Source: JBEBVQ01 sp037190845 | Lineage (GTDB): Bacteria; Bacteroidota; Bacteroidia; Chitinophagales; Chitinophagaceae | Length of the DNA: 30,348 bases | Assembly: GCA_037190845.1 (NCBI GenBank) | Contig: JBBCJI010000045.1 | Coordinates: 1 to 30,348, forward strand | Direction of reading: 5' to 3' | Shown: one piece after another, positions 1-8,900 of the stretch | Numbering within the stretch: the first letter of the stretch is position 1 | Layout of the letters: every line of letters starts with the position of its first letter | The notes under the pieces: model-generated | The model's database searches: none | Told to the model about the DNA's origin: nothing | What the model saw: the letters and a program-made list of their open reading frames with translations, nothing else | Position numbers and translations under genes: made by a program

Positions 1-2
1 GG

Positions 3-28
3 TGGAAGATGGGCCACCCCATCTACCA
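3..28 (-). terminator. Hairpin downstream of tamL, possible terminator
   Basis: A stem with one mismatch (A6 x A25) pairs bases 3-13 with 18-28 around a ccac loop; its core is GATGGG / CCCATC. It lies about 30 bases past the tamL stop in the direction of transcription. Any T-tract would fall outside the window, so its role as a terminator is inferred. Confidence 0.4.
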
Positions 29-57
29 CATCCAACACATCTGTCCTGGCCAACTGA

Positions 58-2346
58 TCAGAAAGGGTAGCCGAGAGCGATATACAGGATCATATTTTCC
101 TTTCTCCATTGCGGATCTCCCGGATCCATGCTGTTGAATACCCAGCGCGATCCTTCAGGCAGCCAGGGTTTCCGTATGGGTACGCCAAAATCGAGACGTA
201 ACATGATGATCTTAAAATCGAACCGCAGACCTATACCGGCGTTGGCGGCCAGCTCCCTGTGAAAATTTGTAGTGAACTTACCTCCCGGGAAATCCGGGTG
301 ATCATTATACAGCCAGATATTGCCTGCATCGATGAAGAACGCTCCTTTCAGGAACTGATATATATCTGTACGGAGTTCGGAATTCAGTTCAAGTTTTATG
401 TCACCCAGTAATTCGATATAGGAACGCCTGCCGGTAAGATAAAATTCATTGAATGTACCGGGTCCCATCATCCGCGAGCGAAAGCCACGCAGACTACTGT
501 TACCCCCACTGAAAAACTGTTTGACGTTGGGCATCTGAACCGAATGGCCATAAGGCATGCCTACTCCGAAAAAGAATCGGTTTACCCAGGAAGCCTTCGG
601 TGAAAAATTATTGTAATAACGGAAGTCAGTCTGAAATTTCAGGTATTTTGCCAGTTGCAGGCCGAACAGGCGGTCCGGTACGTCGCCATATTGTGCTCTA
701 TGTCCTATACCGGTATAACTGCCCGAAAAGTCTGCCTGCCCGTCAAAATAAAAATTGTTTCTGCGTGAACTTCCCACCTGCGAGTTGTAGGTAAACTGAT
801 AGGTTGGCCCGATGATCAGTCCGTTAAAGACCAGATTGCCGTAATTCAGATTCAGGTTTTCGGTACTGCCGAGGGTATCCGTACGTACGTATGTAATATT
901 GATGGGGTAAAACTGATGGTCTTTACGGATGTCTTCCTTCCAGGAAAAACCGTAGGAGGTTTTCAGGGAGTGGATACGAAAAAGCCGGTTCCGGGTCTCC
1001 AGCATGTAGCCGGCTTTCAGGTAGGTATGCGGCATGAATATACTGGAGGGTGGAATAGTGAAAAAGGGGATGACAAATCTGGGAACAGCGATGCTGGCTT
1101 CTGCACCGGCATGATAGGTGTTAGGCTGGCGTACCAGGCCGCCGTACTGTGCCTCAAAGCCTCCGCTGAGCTTTATCTGAAACAGCTCTGCTCCACGGAA
1201 CGCATTGCGGTTGCGCCAGGCGATGCTGGCGCGCGAGCCCGCCCGGCTGTCTGTCTTTGTCAGCGCTCCGACCTCAAACCGTAAAGATTTTTTAGGGAAG
1301 GGGGTCAGGTAATAATAGACGTCCATCATGGGCTCCGGCGTATCCAGCGGTTCGAAACGATTCTTGACAAATTTGAACGTACCCAGGTTCAACAGACGGT
1401 TCAGGGAAATGTTGTGATCCGTACGGTTGTATACATCGCCGGGGCCAAATTGCATGGCCTGTCTGAATACGACCGGCCGGTACGTTTTTCTACGGTCTAT
1501 GACCTGATATCCGTCCGATATGATTGCGTGTGCTGTATTGGTGTCGTTCCGCGGACTGTTCAAACGGAAATTCGGATACACGAACACATCCCGTATTGTG
1601 TATATCTTATTGGCTTCAGCCGGCATTTCATTTTCTTTCAGCGTTACGAACAGATCTACCTGGTGATTGCCTACACTGCTGTCGGCCTGCACCAATATAT
1701 AATCCGGCTTGAAAAAGTAATAACCTTTTTCTTTTAAAATGCGGTCTATCCGGTCGCGTTCTCCCTTGATCACGTCGAGGTTGTAGGGGGTGCCTTCTTT
1801 GAGTAATGTCTTGTTTTCTGTGGCAGCAATGTCGCGGGTTATTTTTGAAGAGTCAGTTACGAATGTTGTTGTTCTTATCCGGTATTGCGGGCCGGTGGTA
1901 ACGCTGAAATATGCGCTCGACTTTTTCTTTTTAGTCTGTATTTCTGTCTGTACAACCGGATAAAAGAATCCGCGGTTATTGAGTATGTTGATGAAGAGCT
2001 TTTCGTTGTGTGCCTCGTCAAAACCACTGGTGACTACGGGTGGCTCCCCGACTTTATTCCGAAGCCAGTTTCTGATGCCTTTTTCTTTTTTCGGTTCTCC
2101 GGCCAGATGATACATAGACAGCCTGAAACGCATGCCCAGCAATTTCCTGTTGGGTTTAGGTCGTATGGCTCCTTCCAGGTCGTCTTTCAGTATACGGCGT
2201 TCTTTTTTTGATGCTTCTTTATCCGTAATGTTTACAGTGCCACCCAGGAAGAGTGATTCCCCATCAGACAGCCGTTTAGTATTACTGCATGATGCCAGCA
2301 AACACAGGCATGATAATAAAAAAAAGATACGGCGGTTTAGCATCAT
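58..2346 (-). CDS. tamL: TamL-type Omp85 outer-membrane assembly lipoprotein
   Basis: This is an outer-membrane beta-barrel of the BamA/TamA (Omp85) superfamily, the Bacteroidota TamL type. With TamB it is thought to help move or insert proteins or lipids at the outer membrane. The 762-aa product begins with a lipoprotein signal whose lipobox LASC puts the lipidated Cys at residue 20, which distinguishes TamL from proteobacterial TamA. A periplasmic POTRA-like part follows, then a C-terminal barrel (bacterial surface antigen domain). An LRGFR motif near residue 617 matches the conserved RGF/Y of barrel loop L6. The protein ends in GYPF; a terminal Phe is typical of barrels. Two ATG codons are adjacent (2346 and 2343); either could start. 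It lies 31 bp downstream of tamB and is almost certainly co-transcribed with it. The family call is confident; substrates are unknown. Confidence 0.9.
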   Translation of the reverse strand: MMLNRRIFFLLSCLCLLASCSNTKRLSDGESLFLGGTVNITDKEASKKERRILKDDLEGAIRPKPNRKLLGMRFRLSMYHLAGEPKKEKGIRNWLRNKVGEPPVVTSGFDEAHNEKLFINILNNRGFFYPVVQTEIQTKKKKSSAYFSVTTGPQYRIRTTTFVTDSSKITRDIAATENKTLLKEGTPYNLDVIKGERDRIDRILKEKGYYFFKPDYILVQADSSVGNHQVDLFVTLKENEMPAEANKIYTIRDVFVYPNFRLNSPRNDTNTAHAIISDGYQVIDRRKTYRPVVFRQAMQFGPGDVYNRTDHNISLNRLLNLGTFKFVKNRFEPLDTPEPMMDVYYYLTPFPKKSLRFEVGALTKTDSRAGSRASIAWRNRNAFRGAELFQIKLSGGFEAQYGGLVRQPNTYHAGAEASIAVPRFVIPFFTIPPSSIFMPHTYLKAGYMLETRNRLFRIHSLKTSYGFSWKEDIRKDHQFYPINITYVRTDTLGSTENLNLNYGNLVFNGLIIGPTYQFTYNSQVGSSRRNNFYFDGQADFSGSYTGIGHRAQYGDVPDRLFGLQLAKYLKFQTDFRYYNNFSPKASWVNRFFFGVGMPYGHSVQMPNVKQFFSGGNSSLRGFRSRMMGPGTFNEFYLTGRRSYIELLGDIKLELNSELRTDIYQFLKGAFFIDAGNIWLYNDHPDFPGGKFTTNFHRELAANAGIGLRFDFKIIMLRLDFGVPIRKPWLPEGSRWVFNSMDPGDPQWRKENMILYIALGYPF

Positions 2347-2377
2347 ACTGTTGTACCGGAGGTTAATGAAATAATGT

Positions 2378-5300
2378 TTATGGTTTTTTGTTGTCTGTTT
2401 CGGTTTCTGTTGAATATCTGGTTTGGTTTACCCATTCCCGCTGCCGGCGCTTTCGGTTAAACAGATTGCGGAACCGGTTATAATCATGTGTTGTTATAAA
2501 ATTAATGCCGGTTTCCGTTATAAATCCCTGCATAACTCCTTCATTCTGGTCGCGTCTGTATGCACGGAGGGTGTATCTGCCGTCTGGTGTGAGGCGGTAA
2601 TCGGCAGCCAGGTTGCCGGGGATCAGGCTTGTGTTTTCCTGATTTGATTGTTGCCCCTCCAGGGCGAAGTCGTTTCCTATCGTTACAGTAAGCCGGTCAT
2701 TGAATAATGCCTTACTCGCAGCGATGCTCAGATCGGTTCGCTCTCGTCGCTCCCCGGTGGTATAATCTTCTGTTGAGGCCAGGTCAAAACTGAGGTCTAC
2801 ACCTTTTATGAGGCTGGATGCATACCGGTTTAGTTGTTCAGAGATAAAGCGGCTGGCACTTTGCCGGGCCATTGTTGATACACCACTGCCTTCCGATGCG
2901 AAGGGGTCTTCTCCGATAAACCGGTTAAGAATCAGTACGGCAAATACCTGTTTATTCAGTTCAGAAGTATCTGTACGCAGTTGGCTGAGCCTGGCCTGCA
3001 CCAGGTCTACACCTTCGGCCGCCATACGATAGTTTTTTCCTTCGGGCAGATCTATATTAAAGCTGATGTAGGGTTGCATCAGTTCTCCTCTCATTTTCAG
3101 TTGTACGTCAAAGGGTAGGCGTTGTTTGTAAAAATTAAGCTGTGCAGGATCGGGAACCTGTTTTTCCACCAGGTCGTATGGCGCAATGTTGGCTTCGTAA
3201 ATAGCTGTGATATCCATGTTGGCATCAAGCGGATCGCCGGCGAATGTAATGCTGCTGCCCGCCGCAATATCAAAGCGTCTGCGGATCATATTATAATTGA
3301 GCTGGTAGGCGCCTTCTCTTAGCTCATATGTGCCGGTAAGCGTAAGCTCGCCGCCCGGAGTGATTGCGGCGTTCAATGCTGCCAGCCCGCGTACACGGAG
3401 ATAGTCGCCGGTGCCGGGGTCAATAATTACACGAAACTCTGCCGCGGAATCAATACTGATGTTGACATTGAGATCCCCGCCCGTATTTAATGCCAGCATA
3501 GATGATACGGCGGTGTCGGAATCCGGTAAAAGCACATGGGTTCCGGATGTATCGCTGGCATCAATAAACTCCACAATGCCATCGGACTCCCGGATTTTCA
3601 CCTGTGACTCCGGCAGGGCTACTGTGAATGCAGTACCTCGTTCGATACCGATGCTGCCTCCTATATCCGGTGCGCTGACGGGCCCTTTTATATTGAGGTT
3701 GGTGCTCAGTACCACACTTCCATAGAAAGATTTGTTATCCCGGATGGTAGAGCTCAGCGCTTTGAAGTTTTTTGCACGAACATTCAGTGCCAGCTGCATA
3801 TTGGAAAGATCGCCGGTTGCGATACTGCCGTCTAATGTGATCTTATTGCCGGTACTGTCCAGTATGTCAAATCCATCCAGCCGGATCTCGTTTTTCCGGA
3901 ATAGTATCTGCTCGTCGGGAAACCGGTATTGCATACCGAGCATAGAGACGGTAGTAGCAAGCTGATCTGTTCGTATATCACCGGTTATAACCGGTTGTTT
4001 GGCGGTCCCCTGTATGTTTAATTTCCCCCTCAGAAATCCGGAGCTATTCCGTATCTGATTCATCGCAAGCCCTTCCATGCTCTGCAGGTTGATCGCATTC
4101 AGATGCAGGTCTATATTAAAGTCATTACCACCATTAGGTTGCAGGTAATATGCTCCTGCCAGTCGTATATCATTTCCCTGTCCGAGTATGGTCATTTTTG
4201 CATCCAGTGCGCCGGCGTCACCCTGTGTGGCTTCAATCCGGATGTCTCCGATAGTGGTATTCAGGACTGACATGTCCTTTATATCTACAGATGCGGTTAG
4301 CAATATATCCGGCTTCATCTGTTGCAGGTTAATGTTTGCATTCAGTGTACCATCGGCGAGCAATGTATCTTTTTTGCTGACTATGCGGGTAATTTCACCA
4401 ATAGACAGGTTGCCTACGGAGGCGGTAAGTGGTGCATTGTATGCCGGCATTTCGCTTTGGAGCCGGATATGCTTGTTGCCATTGCGGATCTCAAATCCTG
4501 TTACATAAAAACCTTCCTTCCCCAGAACGATCTGGTTGGGTGTGGCTACCTGCCAGGGTTTATAGTGTATCAGCAGGTCGGGTTGCAGTGATATGATCTG
4601 ATCGCTATCCTGCTGATGCATGGCTACTGCAATGCGGAACTGGTCTGCTCCGACTGTATCGCGTATATGTATCGCTGCCGTTATTTCGTTTTGTGCGAGC
4701 TGTCCTTCGACCGTCGTGTTGGCCAGCTCAAAATTGGTTTGTGCTATCCGTTCTACACCCACCTTATAGGTAAGTGCACTGTCTCGGCCATTGATGTTTG
4801 CAGTGACGCCTGTGATATGGTTAGCTCCATACATGATCTCGGGTGCTGTCATGTTCAGTGTCAGGTTATGCTCATCAATGGCAGCGTCCAGGTGTATGGT
4901 GTCGAGTTTTGTCAGGTCCGGCAATAAGGCACGCAATAGCGGCCGATCGGCAATATGGGCTGTCAATTGAAGATCGTACTGCTCCGGCGGAGCGGTGCTG
5001 TCAGCCTTGCCGGTACTGTCTGTTGAGTTCAGTGTATAATGCCGGCCGATATGATCCTGTATGGCTGCCCCGGTCTTTGTCAGTGGAATATGTCCGGTGA
5101 TCGAAGCCTGTAATATATCCAGGTAAGCAGTGATCTGCTGGTTACTGTCCGGTGTGGGAGCTGATACAACGTACATGGTGTCAATAATATGCCGCTGGTT
5201 CTCTATCAACAGGATAGTGCGGTCGAATGTTACGGTTGCCTGCGGATAATCGGGGTTTGCTACCGGTACGTCTGCATGTATATCCGTCCTTATTTTGAAT

Positions 5301-7441
5301 GCTCCGGCAGACAATTGTAAAGCTTGCAGGTCTATACTGTCAATAATAAGATCTGCAACAATGGAGGGAAAGGTATCGTTGAATCCGGCTGTTGCCGCAA
5401 GCGAAAGCCGGGCATTAGGGTCTCCCGATAACAGGCGTACCTGGCCCGTGCCATCATCTATGTTGCCAGACAGGTGAATGGTGTTATAATCGTATCCTTT
5501 TATCTGTGCCAGATGAATAGCTCCTCTGAGCTCCGTCTGCATTGTCCGGACATCGAAACTGCTCCCTTTTACTGAGAAGTCTGCAGATATACGTCCCATG
5601 AGCGAATCCTGACGCAGGATATGACCGAGGTGAAGCCGGTCGGCTTTCAGTCGCAGATCATATTGCTCCCGGTTTTTTCCGGGCGACATATGCAGGTATC
5701 CTTTCAGAAAAGCATTTCCTTCACTGGTCATCAGCGCCAGCTCTGTGCTGTAATCCTGTGTCGTGCCGTGTATATGGCCGGAGATACCAAAGAGGTCGGG
5801 CAGGCTTATCTGTTGTTGCAGGCTTGCCGGCAACAGAGGGGTGAGATCGCGGTTTGCAGATTGTATACGTGTTATTTCCAGGTCGTACGACAGCTTATCT
5901 GCATCCGGCAGCCCTTTCAGTCTGCCGCTGAGGATCGCTTCTGTTTTATCCAGTCCGGCGAGGTGTAATTTCCGGATACTGAGATCGTTCATATGCCCAT
6001 TGATCGTTGCATCAAGCTGTAGCAACCGGTGCTGATGCTGTGCAAAGAAATCCTGTTTTTTCAGATCAGGAACAAATAACAGGATGTCGCTGATGCTCAC
6101 CTTGCTTTTTTCCAGGTTGACATTCAGGAACAGGGAACCGGGATCTGTTTGGAGTGCCTGCAGGGAAGGGTATGTGATTTCGAGGTGATCCTGCAGGATC
6201 GTTCCGCCGGTTGCCAGGTACAGATTATTGAGTACAGCCCCGCGTGAATGATAAGCAAAACGGGTACGCAGCTCCTGAAGATCCAGTCCGCTGCGTTCCT
6301 GTACGGAGAGGTGTTTTATATCCCCCGACATGCTGTCTGTCATATAATACAGATTTGCGGCCTGCAGATTCAGGTTGCGGATGTCGAGATGATTATAATC
6401 CATTCCATGCGGTTGCAGGGGAGCTGCCGGATCATCCATTTTAAAGCTGATGGCTGCCAGTTGTATGTCTCCGGCTGTAATATGCCAGTTCTGAGTGTTT
6501 CCGGTATCATCCGGTTCAGGTTCTGCCCGGTTCTTCTGCTCGTCAGCTATACCGGCCAGCATGGTTACACTTGTGGTATCCAGCACCAGTCGGGTGATAT
6601 CAATACGTTGTCCGGCAATGTCAATATTTCGGGGTTGCAGCAGCAGATGATTCAGGCTGATGTCGAATTTTGCCTGGCTGATTTTGTCGGAATAGCTGAA
6701 AGCGATCTTGTCTAATGCGACCTTATTTGCAGCCAACTGAAAGCTGGCCGCGCTACCTGTATCCGGCGACGGAGGGAGCCATGATGTATCCTGGATAAAA
6801 CTGGTGGTGAGCCCTTTTATTTTAAGCTGATCTATCCCGAAGTCAAGCTTTGCAATGTCTGTTTTGTCCATGGAAAGCAGGAGTTCTTCCAGATCGAGGG
6901 CAAGCCGGGTTCCTCCCGTATGATCATCAAAACGGATGTGGATGTCGCCAAGCGTCAGGCGGCCTATATCGAAACGCATGGAGGATGAGGATCCGCTGTC
7001 GGATTCCTGTTGTTGGGTCGCTGCTATGGTATCCGCTGCTCCGCCGGCAAAAGCATTGATGATATAGGTAAAGTTGAATGCGGTATCAGGAGCATGACGG
7101 TATACATGCGCGGTTACTCCCTGCAGGGTGACAGCGGGTACGGTCAGTTTTCCGTACACCAACGTGAACGGGTTGATATCTATACGTAGTTTACGTACTG
7201 CCAGCAGTGTATCGTTGGATTCATCCCTGACAAGCACATCATTCAGCTCTACTCTTTTTGGCAGCAGGTAGTTAATGCGTCCGATCTGGACCTCTGTATC
7301 CAGTTTGCTCCGGATGAAATTTAAAGCCTGTTTGCGTACAAAGTCCTTTCCATACGGCGTATGTAATACGATGAGCGCACACAGAATAATCACCAGGATG
7401 CTGCCTGTAATCCAGCCGGATATCCGTAATACTTTGCGCAT
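2378..7441 (-). CDS. tamB: TamB-family translocation/assembly module (AsmA-like) protein
   Basis: This large inner-membrane-anchored periplasmic protein of the TamB/AsmA-like superfamily is predicted to form a long hydrophobic beta-groove spanning the periplasm and to work with TamL. The 1687-aa product has one N-terminal signal-anchor (about residues 7-28), then an AsmA-like N-terminal stretch starting TPYGKDFVRKQ. A very long run of beta-strand repeats follows, rich in patterns such as LDGSI, ITGDIRT and VRGLAALN. The C-terminal ~450 residues match the TamB (DUF490) domain in style (FDVQLKMRGEL, AVLILNRFIGEDPF, LSFDLAS). It is the first gene of the minus-strand pair. The same reading frame continues upstream but is broken by a stop at 7448-7450, so 7441 is the start. 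Confidence 0.9.
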   Translation of the reverse strand: MRKVLRISGWITGSILVIILCALIVLHTPYGKDFVRKQALNFIRSKLDTEVQIGRINYLLPKRVELNDVLVRDESNDTLLAVRKLRIDINPFTLVYGKLTVPAVTLQGVTAHVYRHAPDTAFNFTYIINAFAGGAADTIAATQQQESDSGSSSSMRFDIGRLTLGDIHIRFDDHTGGTRLALDLEELLLSMDKTDIAKLDFGIDQLKIKGLTTSFIQDTSWLPPSPDTGSAASFQLAANKVALDKIAFSYSDKISQAKFDISLNHLLLQPRNIDIAGQRIDITRLVLDTTSVTMLAGIADEQKNRAEPEPDDTGNTQNWHITAGDIQLAAISFKMDDPAAPLQPHGMDYNHLDIRNLNLQAANLYYMTDSMSGDIKHLSVQERSGLDLQELRTRFAYHSRGAVLNNLYLATGGTILQDHLEITYPSLQALQTDPGSLFLNVNLEKSKVSISDILLFVPDLKKQDFFAQHQHRLLQLDATINGHMNDLSIRKLHLAGLDKTEAILSGRLKGLPDADKLSYDLEITRIQSANRDLTPLLPASLQQQISLPDLFGISGHIHGTTQDYSTELALMTSEGNAFLKGYLHMSPGKNREQYDLRLKADRLHLGHILRQDSLMGRISADFSVKGSSFDVRTMQTELRGAIHLAQIKGYDYNTIHLSGNIDDGTGQVRLLSGDPNARLSLAATAGFNDTFPSIVADLIIDSIDLQALQLSAGAFKIRTDIHADVPVANPDYPQATVTFDRTILLIENQRHIIDTMYVVSAPTPDSNQQITAYLDILQASITGHIPLTKTGAAIQDHIGRHYTLNSTDSTGKADSTAPPEQYDLQLTAHIADRPLLRALLPDLTKLDTIHLDAAIDEHNLTLNMTAPEIMYGANHITGVTANINGRDSALTYKVGVERIAQTNFELANTTVEGQLAQNEITAAIHIRDTVGADQFRIAVAMHQQDSDQIISLQPDLLIHYKPWQVATPNQIVLGKEGFYVTGFEIRNGNKHIRLQSEMPAYNAPLTASVGNLSIGEITRIVSKKDTLLADGTLNANINLQQMKPDILLTASVDIKDMSVLNTTIGDIRIEATQGDAGALDAKMTILGQGNDIRLAGAYYLQPNGGNDFNIDLHLNAINLQSMEGLAMNQIRNSSGFLRGKLNIQGTAKQPVITGDIRTDQLATTVSMLGMQYRFPDEQILFRKNEIRLDGFDILDSTGNKITLDGSIATGDLSNMQLALNVRAKNFKALSSTIRDNKSFYGSVVLSTNLNIKGPVSAPDIGGSIGIERGTAFTVALPESQVKIRESDGIVEFIDASDTSGTHVLLPDSDTAVSSMLALNTGGDLNVNISIDSAAEFRVIIDPGTGDYLRVRGLAALNAAITPGGELTLTGTYELREGAYQLNYNMIRRRFDIAAGSSITFAGDPLDANMDITAIYEANIAPYDLVEKQVPDPAQLNFYKQRLPFDVQLKMRGELMQPYISFNIDLPEGKNYRMAAEGVDLVQARLSQLRTDTSELNKQVFAVLILNRFIGEDPFASEGSGVSTMARQSASRFISEQLNRYASSLIKGVDLSFDLASTEDYTTGERRERTDLSIAASKALFNDRLTVTIGNDFALEGQQSNQENTSLIPGNLAADYRLTPDGRYTLRAYRRDQNEGVMQGFITETGINFITTHDYNRFRNLFNRKRRQREWVNQTRYSTETETDNKKP

Positions 7442-7673
7442 GTGAGATTAATTCTCTAAAAAAACCATACCCGGCAACAGTCCTCCGGTTTTTCTGACGA
7501 ACACATCAGTTTGTACAAGATACATCCATTTATAAATATATCCTCTTTCCATTTTGGGGAAATGTACCAACATTAGTAAACCGGAGTGTGAAACAAGGTG
7601 TTTGTGCCCCATTATTCCGTACTCAAGTGCGGTATACGGCAAATATACGCCTTGTCAATCATCCGGTAATGTA

Positions 7674-7807
7674 TCACTACTGTCCGGGGAAATTTCAGGA
7701 GAACGTCTGTAATGTATATCCGTAGATTGTTTCGGTCATTCTTATAAACAGGGGTCTTGCTATTGAGCGGAACCATAGCCTGATATTTTCCCCGGACAAT
7801 AATGATA
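7674..7807. repeat. Inverted-repeat element with ~27-bp arms
   Basis: TGTCCGGGGAAA at 7681-7692 is repeated in inverted orientation as TTTCCCCGGACA at 7787-7798. The similarity extends imperfectly outward to TATC and inward to TCAG, giving arms of about 27 bases separated by about 80 bases. No transposase frame lies inside. It may be a small non-autonomous element (MITE) or a remnant of insertion-sequence ends. No clear target-site duplication was seen. Confidence 0.55.
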
Positions 7808-7852
7808 ATGTATTGTCTTTCTCTTTTTAAATAATAGAAGTGTGATAGTATG

Positions 7853-7875
7853 CTGGCACGATTCTAATAAAGAGT
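7853..7875 (+). promoter_or_regulatory. Sigma-54-like -24 half-site upstream of the YtxH gene
   Basis: CTGGCACGA at 7853-7861 is a perfect match to the -24 part of the sigma-54 consensus. The -12 part reads TAATA where TTGCA is expected, so the essential GC is missing. It lies about 60 bases before the start codon at 7923. It may be a degenerate promoter or a chance match. Confidence 0.25.
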
Positions 7876-7922
7876 AAAAAGAGTATGTACAATCAATATT
7901 ATTCAGTAAAAACAGAAACATT

Positions 7923-8222
7923 ATGAAAACAGGAACAATGGTAGCCTTAGCGGCTGCAGGTATCGCGGTAGGGTTGTTGTTTACTACCAAAAAAGGTGCG
8001 GCTATCCGGGGAGATATAGCGGATAAGGCCAATGACTGGAAGCATAAACTGGATCGTGCTTCACGTAATGCGATTGACGGAGTTGCCGAACTGAAGGATA
8101 CGGTCAGCCGAAAAGTAAAAGGACTGAGCGACGATGCGCGGAAACGCATTGTTGATGTGCTGGACGAAGGTGCTGATGGCATAGATAAGATCAAAGGAAA
8201 AGTAAAGCCGGGAATCGGTTGA
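7923..8222 (+). CDS. YtxH domain-containing small protein
   Basis: This 99-aa protein has one N-terminal hydrophobic helix (about residues 5-21, rich in Ala, Gly, Val and Leu). A KKGAAIRGDI segment and a long, charged amphipathic helix full of Lys, Asp and Ala follow. That layout matches the YtxH family (general-stress-associated, membrane-anchored gas-vesicle-like small proteins); molecular function is not known. The start is the ATG at 7923, preceded by an A-rich, SD-less leader typical of Bacteroidota. It is a single gene: a hairpin follows it at 8247-8279 and the next gene has its own leader. A sigma-54-like half-site upstream is weak. Confidence 0.75.
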   Translation: MKTGTMVALAAAGIAVGLLFTTKKGAAIRGDIADKANDWKHKLDRASRNAIDGVAELKDTVSRKVKGLSDDARKRIVDVLDEGADGIDKIKGKVKPGIG

Positions 8223-8246
8223 TTGTAAGCATGTTGATGAAGTGTG

Positions 8247-8279
8247 AAGCAGGATGCCGTTCAGTCGGTATACCTGCTT
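8247..8279 (+). terminator. Stem-loop terminator after the YtxH gene
   Basis: AAGCAGG (8247-8253) pairs with CCTGCTT (8273-8279). An inner GCCG/CGGT pairing extends the stem around a ttcagt loop, and TTATT follows. It sits 25 bases after the YtxH stop codon, a sensible position for an intrinsic terminator, although the T-tract is short. Confidence 0.5.
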
Positions 8280-8406
8280 TATTGCTTACTCTGGTAATGG
8301 GCTTCCGGAATATGTGTCTGTGGCGTGATTGAATAATGATTCAGGAGTATCTTTTTGTTCCGCGTACACCTATTCGTTAATTTTACCGAAAGCAAGAGGA
8401 TAAGCT

Positions 8407-8484
8407 AATTTGAAAATGAGACAATGCATGTTTCTTACAATAACAGGGGCATTTTCAAATTGGCGCATTTTCAAATTGTCAAAT
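8407..8484. repeat. Short palindromic/direct repeat cluster (AATTTGAAAATG unit)
   Basis: AATTTGAAAATG (8407-8418) faces two direct copies of its reverse complement inside GCATTTTCAAATTG, at 8449-8462 and 8465-8478. A partial copy (TCAAATT, 8479-8485) runs almost to the next start codon. The unit can fold into alternative hairpins. Similar AATTTGAAAATG strings are, from memory, common in intergenic regions of Bacteroidota genomes. Confidence 0.65.
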
Positions 8485-8486
8485 TA

Positions 8487-8900
8487 ATGCTTTCGTTCCC
8501 CGTGAATACTACTAAACTGAGACTGGATAAATATCTCTGGGCGATCCGTATTTTTAAAACACGTACACAGGCTGCTGCTGCCTGCGACGAAGGGAAGGTA
8601 AAGCTCCAGGGGAAGTCTGTTAAGCCCTCGCGTACAGTGGCGTTGGGCGACCGCTATGATGTCCGTACGCCTTCCCGGAAATGGACGATCGAAGTTACGG
8701 GGCTGCTGTATAACCGCGCCGGGTATGAGGAAGCGGTGAAGCATTATGCAGATCTTACATCGGAAGAGGATCGCAATGCGAACCGGCAGCTGAGTGCCAG
8801 TTTTTACACGGGTAAGCGGCTAAGCAAAACAGGTCGCCCGAGCAAAAAGCAACGGCGCGACCTGAGTGATTTTATGGAAGATACAGCTCCGGACGGTTAA
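8487..8900 (+). CDS. Hsp15-like S4-domain RNA-binding protein
   Basis: This 137-aa protein is of the Hsp15/HslR type. In E. coli Hsp15 binds stalled 50S subunits carrying peptidyl-tRNA and helps recycle them. The S4 domain covers about residues 11-58 (LRLDKYLWAIRIFKTR, then an EGKV segment and KPSRTV). A basic C-terminal tail RPSKKQRRDL (117-126) matches the Hsp15 tail RPxKKxRRDL. The reading frame is open back to 8424, but the extra 21 codons run through the repeat cluster and have no family counterpart. The ATG at 8487 leaves a normal short N-terminus before the S4 domain. The 3' end overlaps the convergent lipoprotein gene by 4 bp. Confidence 0.85.
   Translation: MLSFPVNTTKLRLDKYLWAIRIFKTRTQAAAACDEGKVKLQGKSVKPSRTVALGDRYDVRTPSRKWTIEVTGLLYNRAGYEEAVKHYADLTSEEDRNANRQLSASFYTGKRLSKTGRPSKKQRRDLSDFMEDTAPDG

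Larger units (their letters stand above)
7442..7922. other. Intergenic region between divergent tamB and the YtxH gene
   Basis: No convincing gene lies in these ~480 bases. A 64-codon minus-strand frame (7448-7642) has no recognisable features and is probably chance. A box reading TATATTTG on the minus strand (7647-7640) fits the Bacteroidota -7 pattern TAnnTTTG and could drive tamB, giving a leader of about 190 nt; no good -33 box was seen. The stretch also holds an inverted-repeat element (7674-7807) and a sigma-54-like half-site in front of the YtxH gene; these are listed separately. Confidence 0.5.

Noticed and set aside
7448..7642. 64-codon minus-strand frame just upstream of and in frame with tamB
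   Set aside because: It ends at a stop two codons before the tamB ATG and shows no family features; tamB already has a proper signal-anchor start at 7441. A real leader peptide is possible but unsupported.
8449..8478. CRISPR-like direct repeats
   Set aside because: There are only two copies of a 14-bp unit separated by 2 bases, with no spacers and no cas genes.
8424..8486. N-terminal extension of the Hsp15-like protein by 21 codons
   Set aside because: The extension is encoded by the AATTTGAAAATG repeat cluster and has no counterpart in the family; the start at 8487 places the S4 domain normally.
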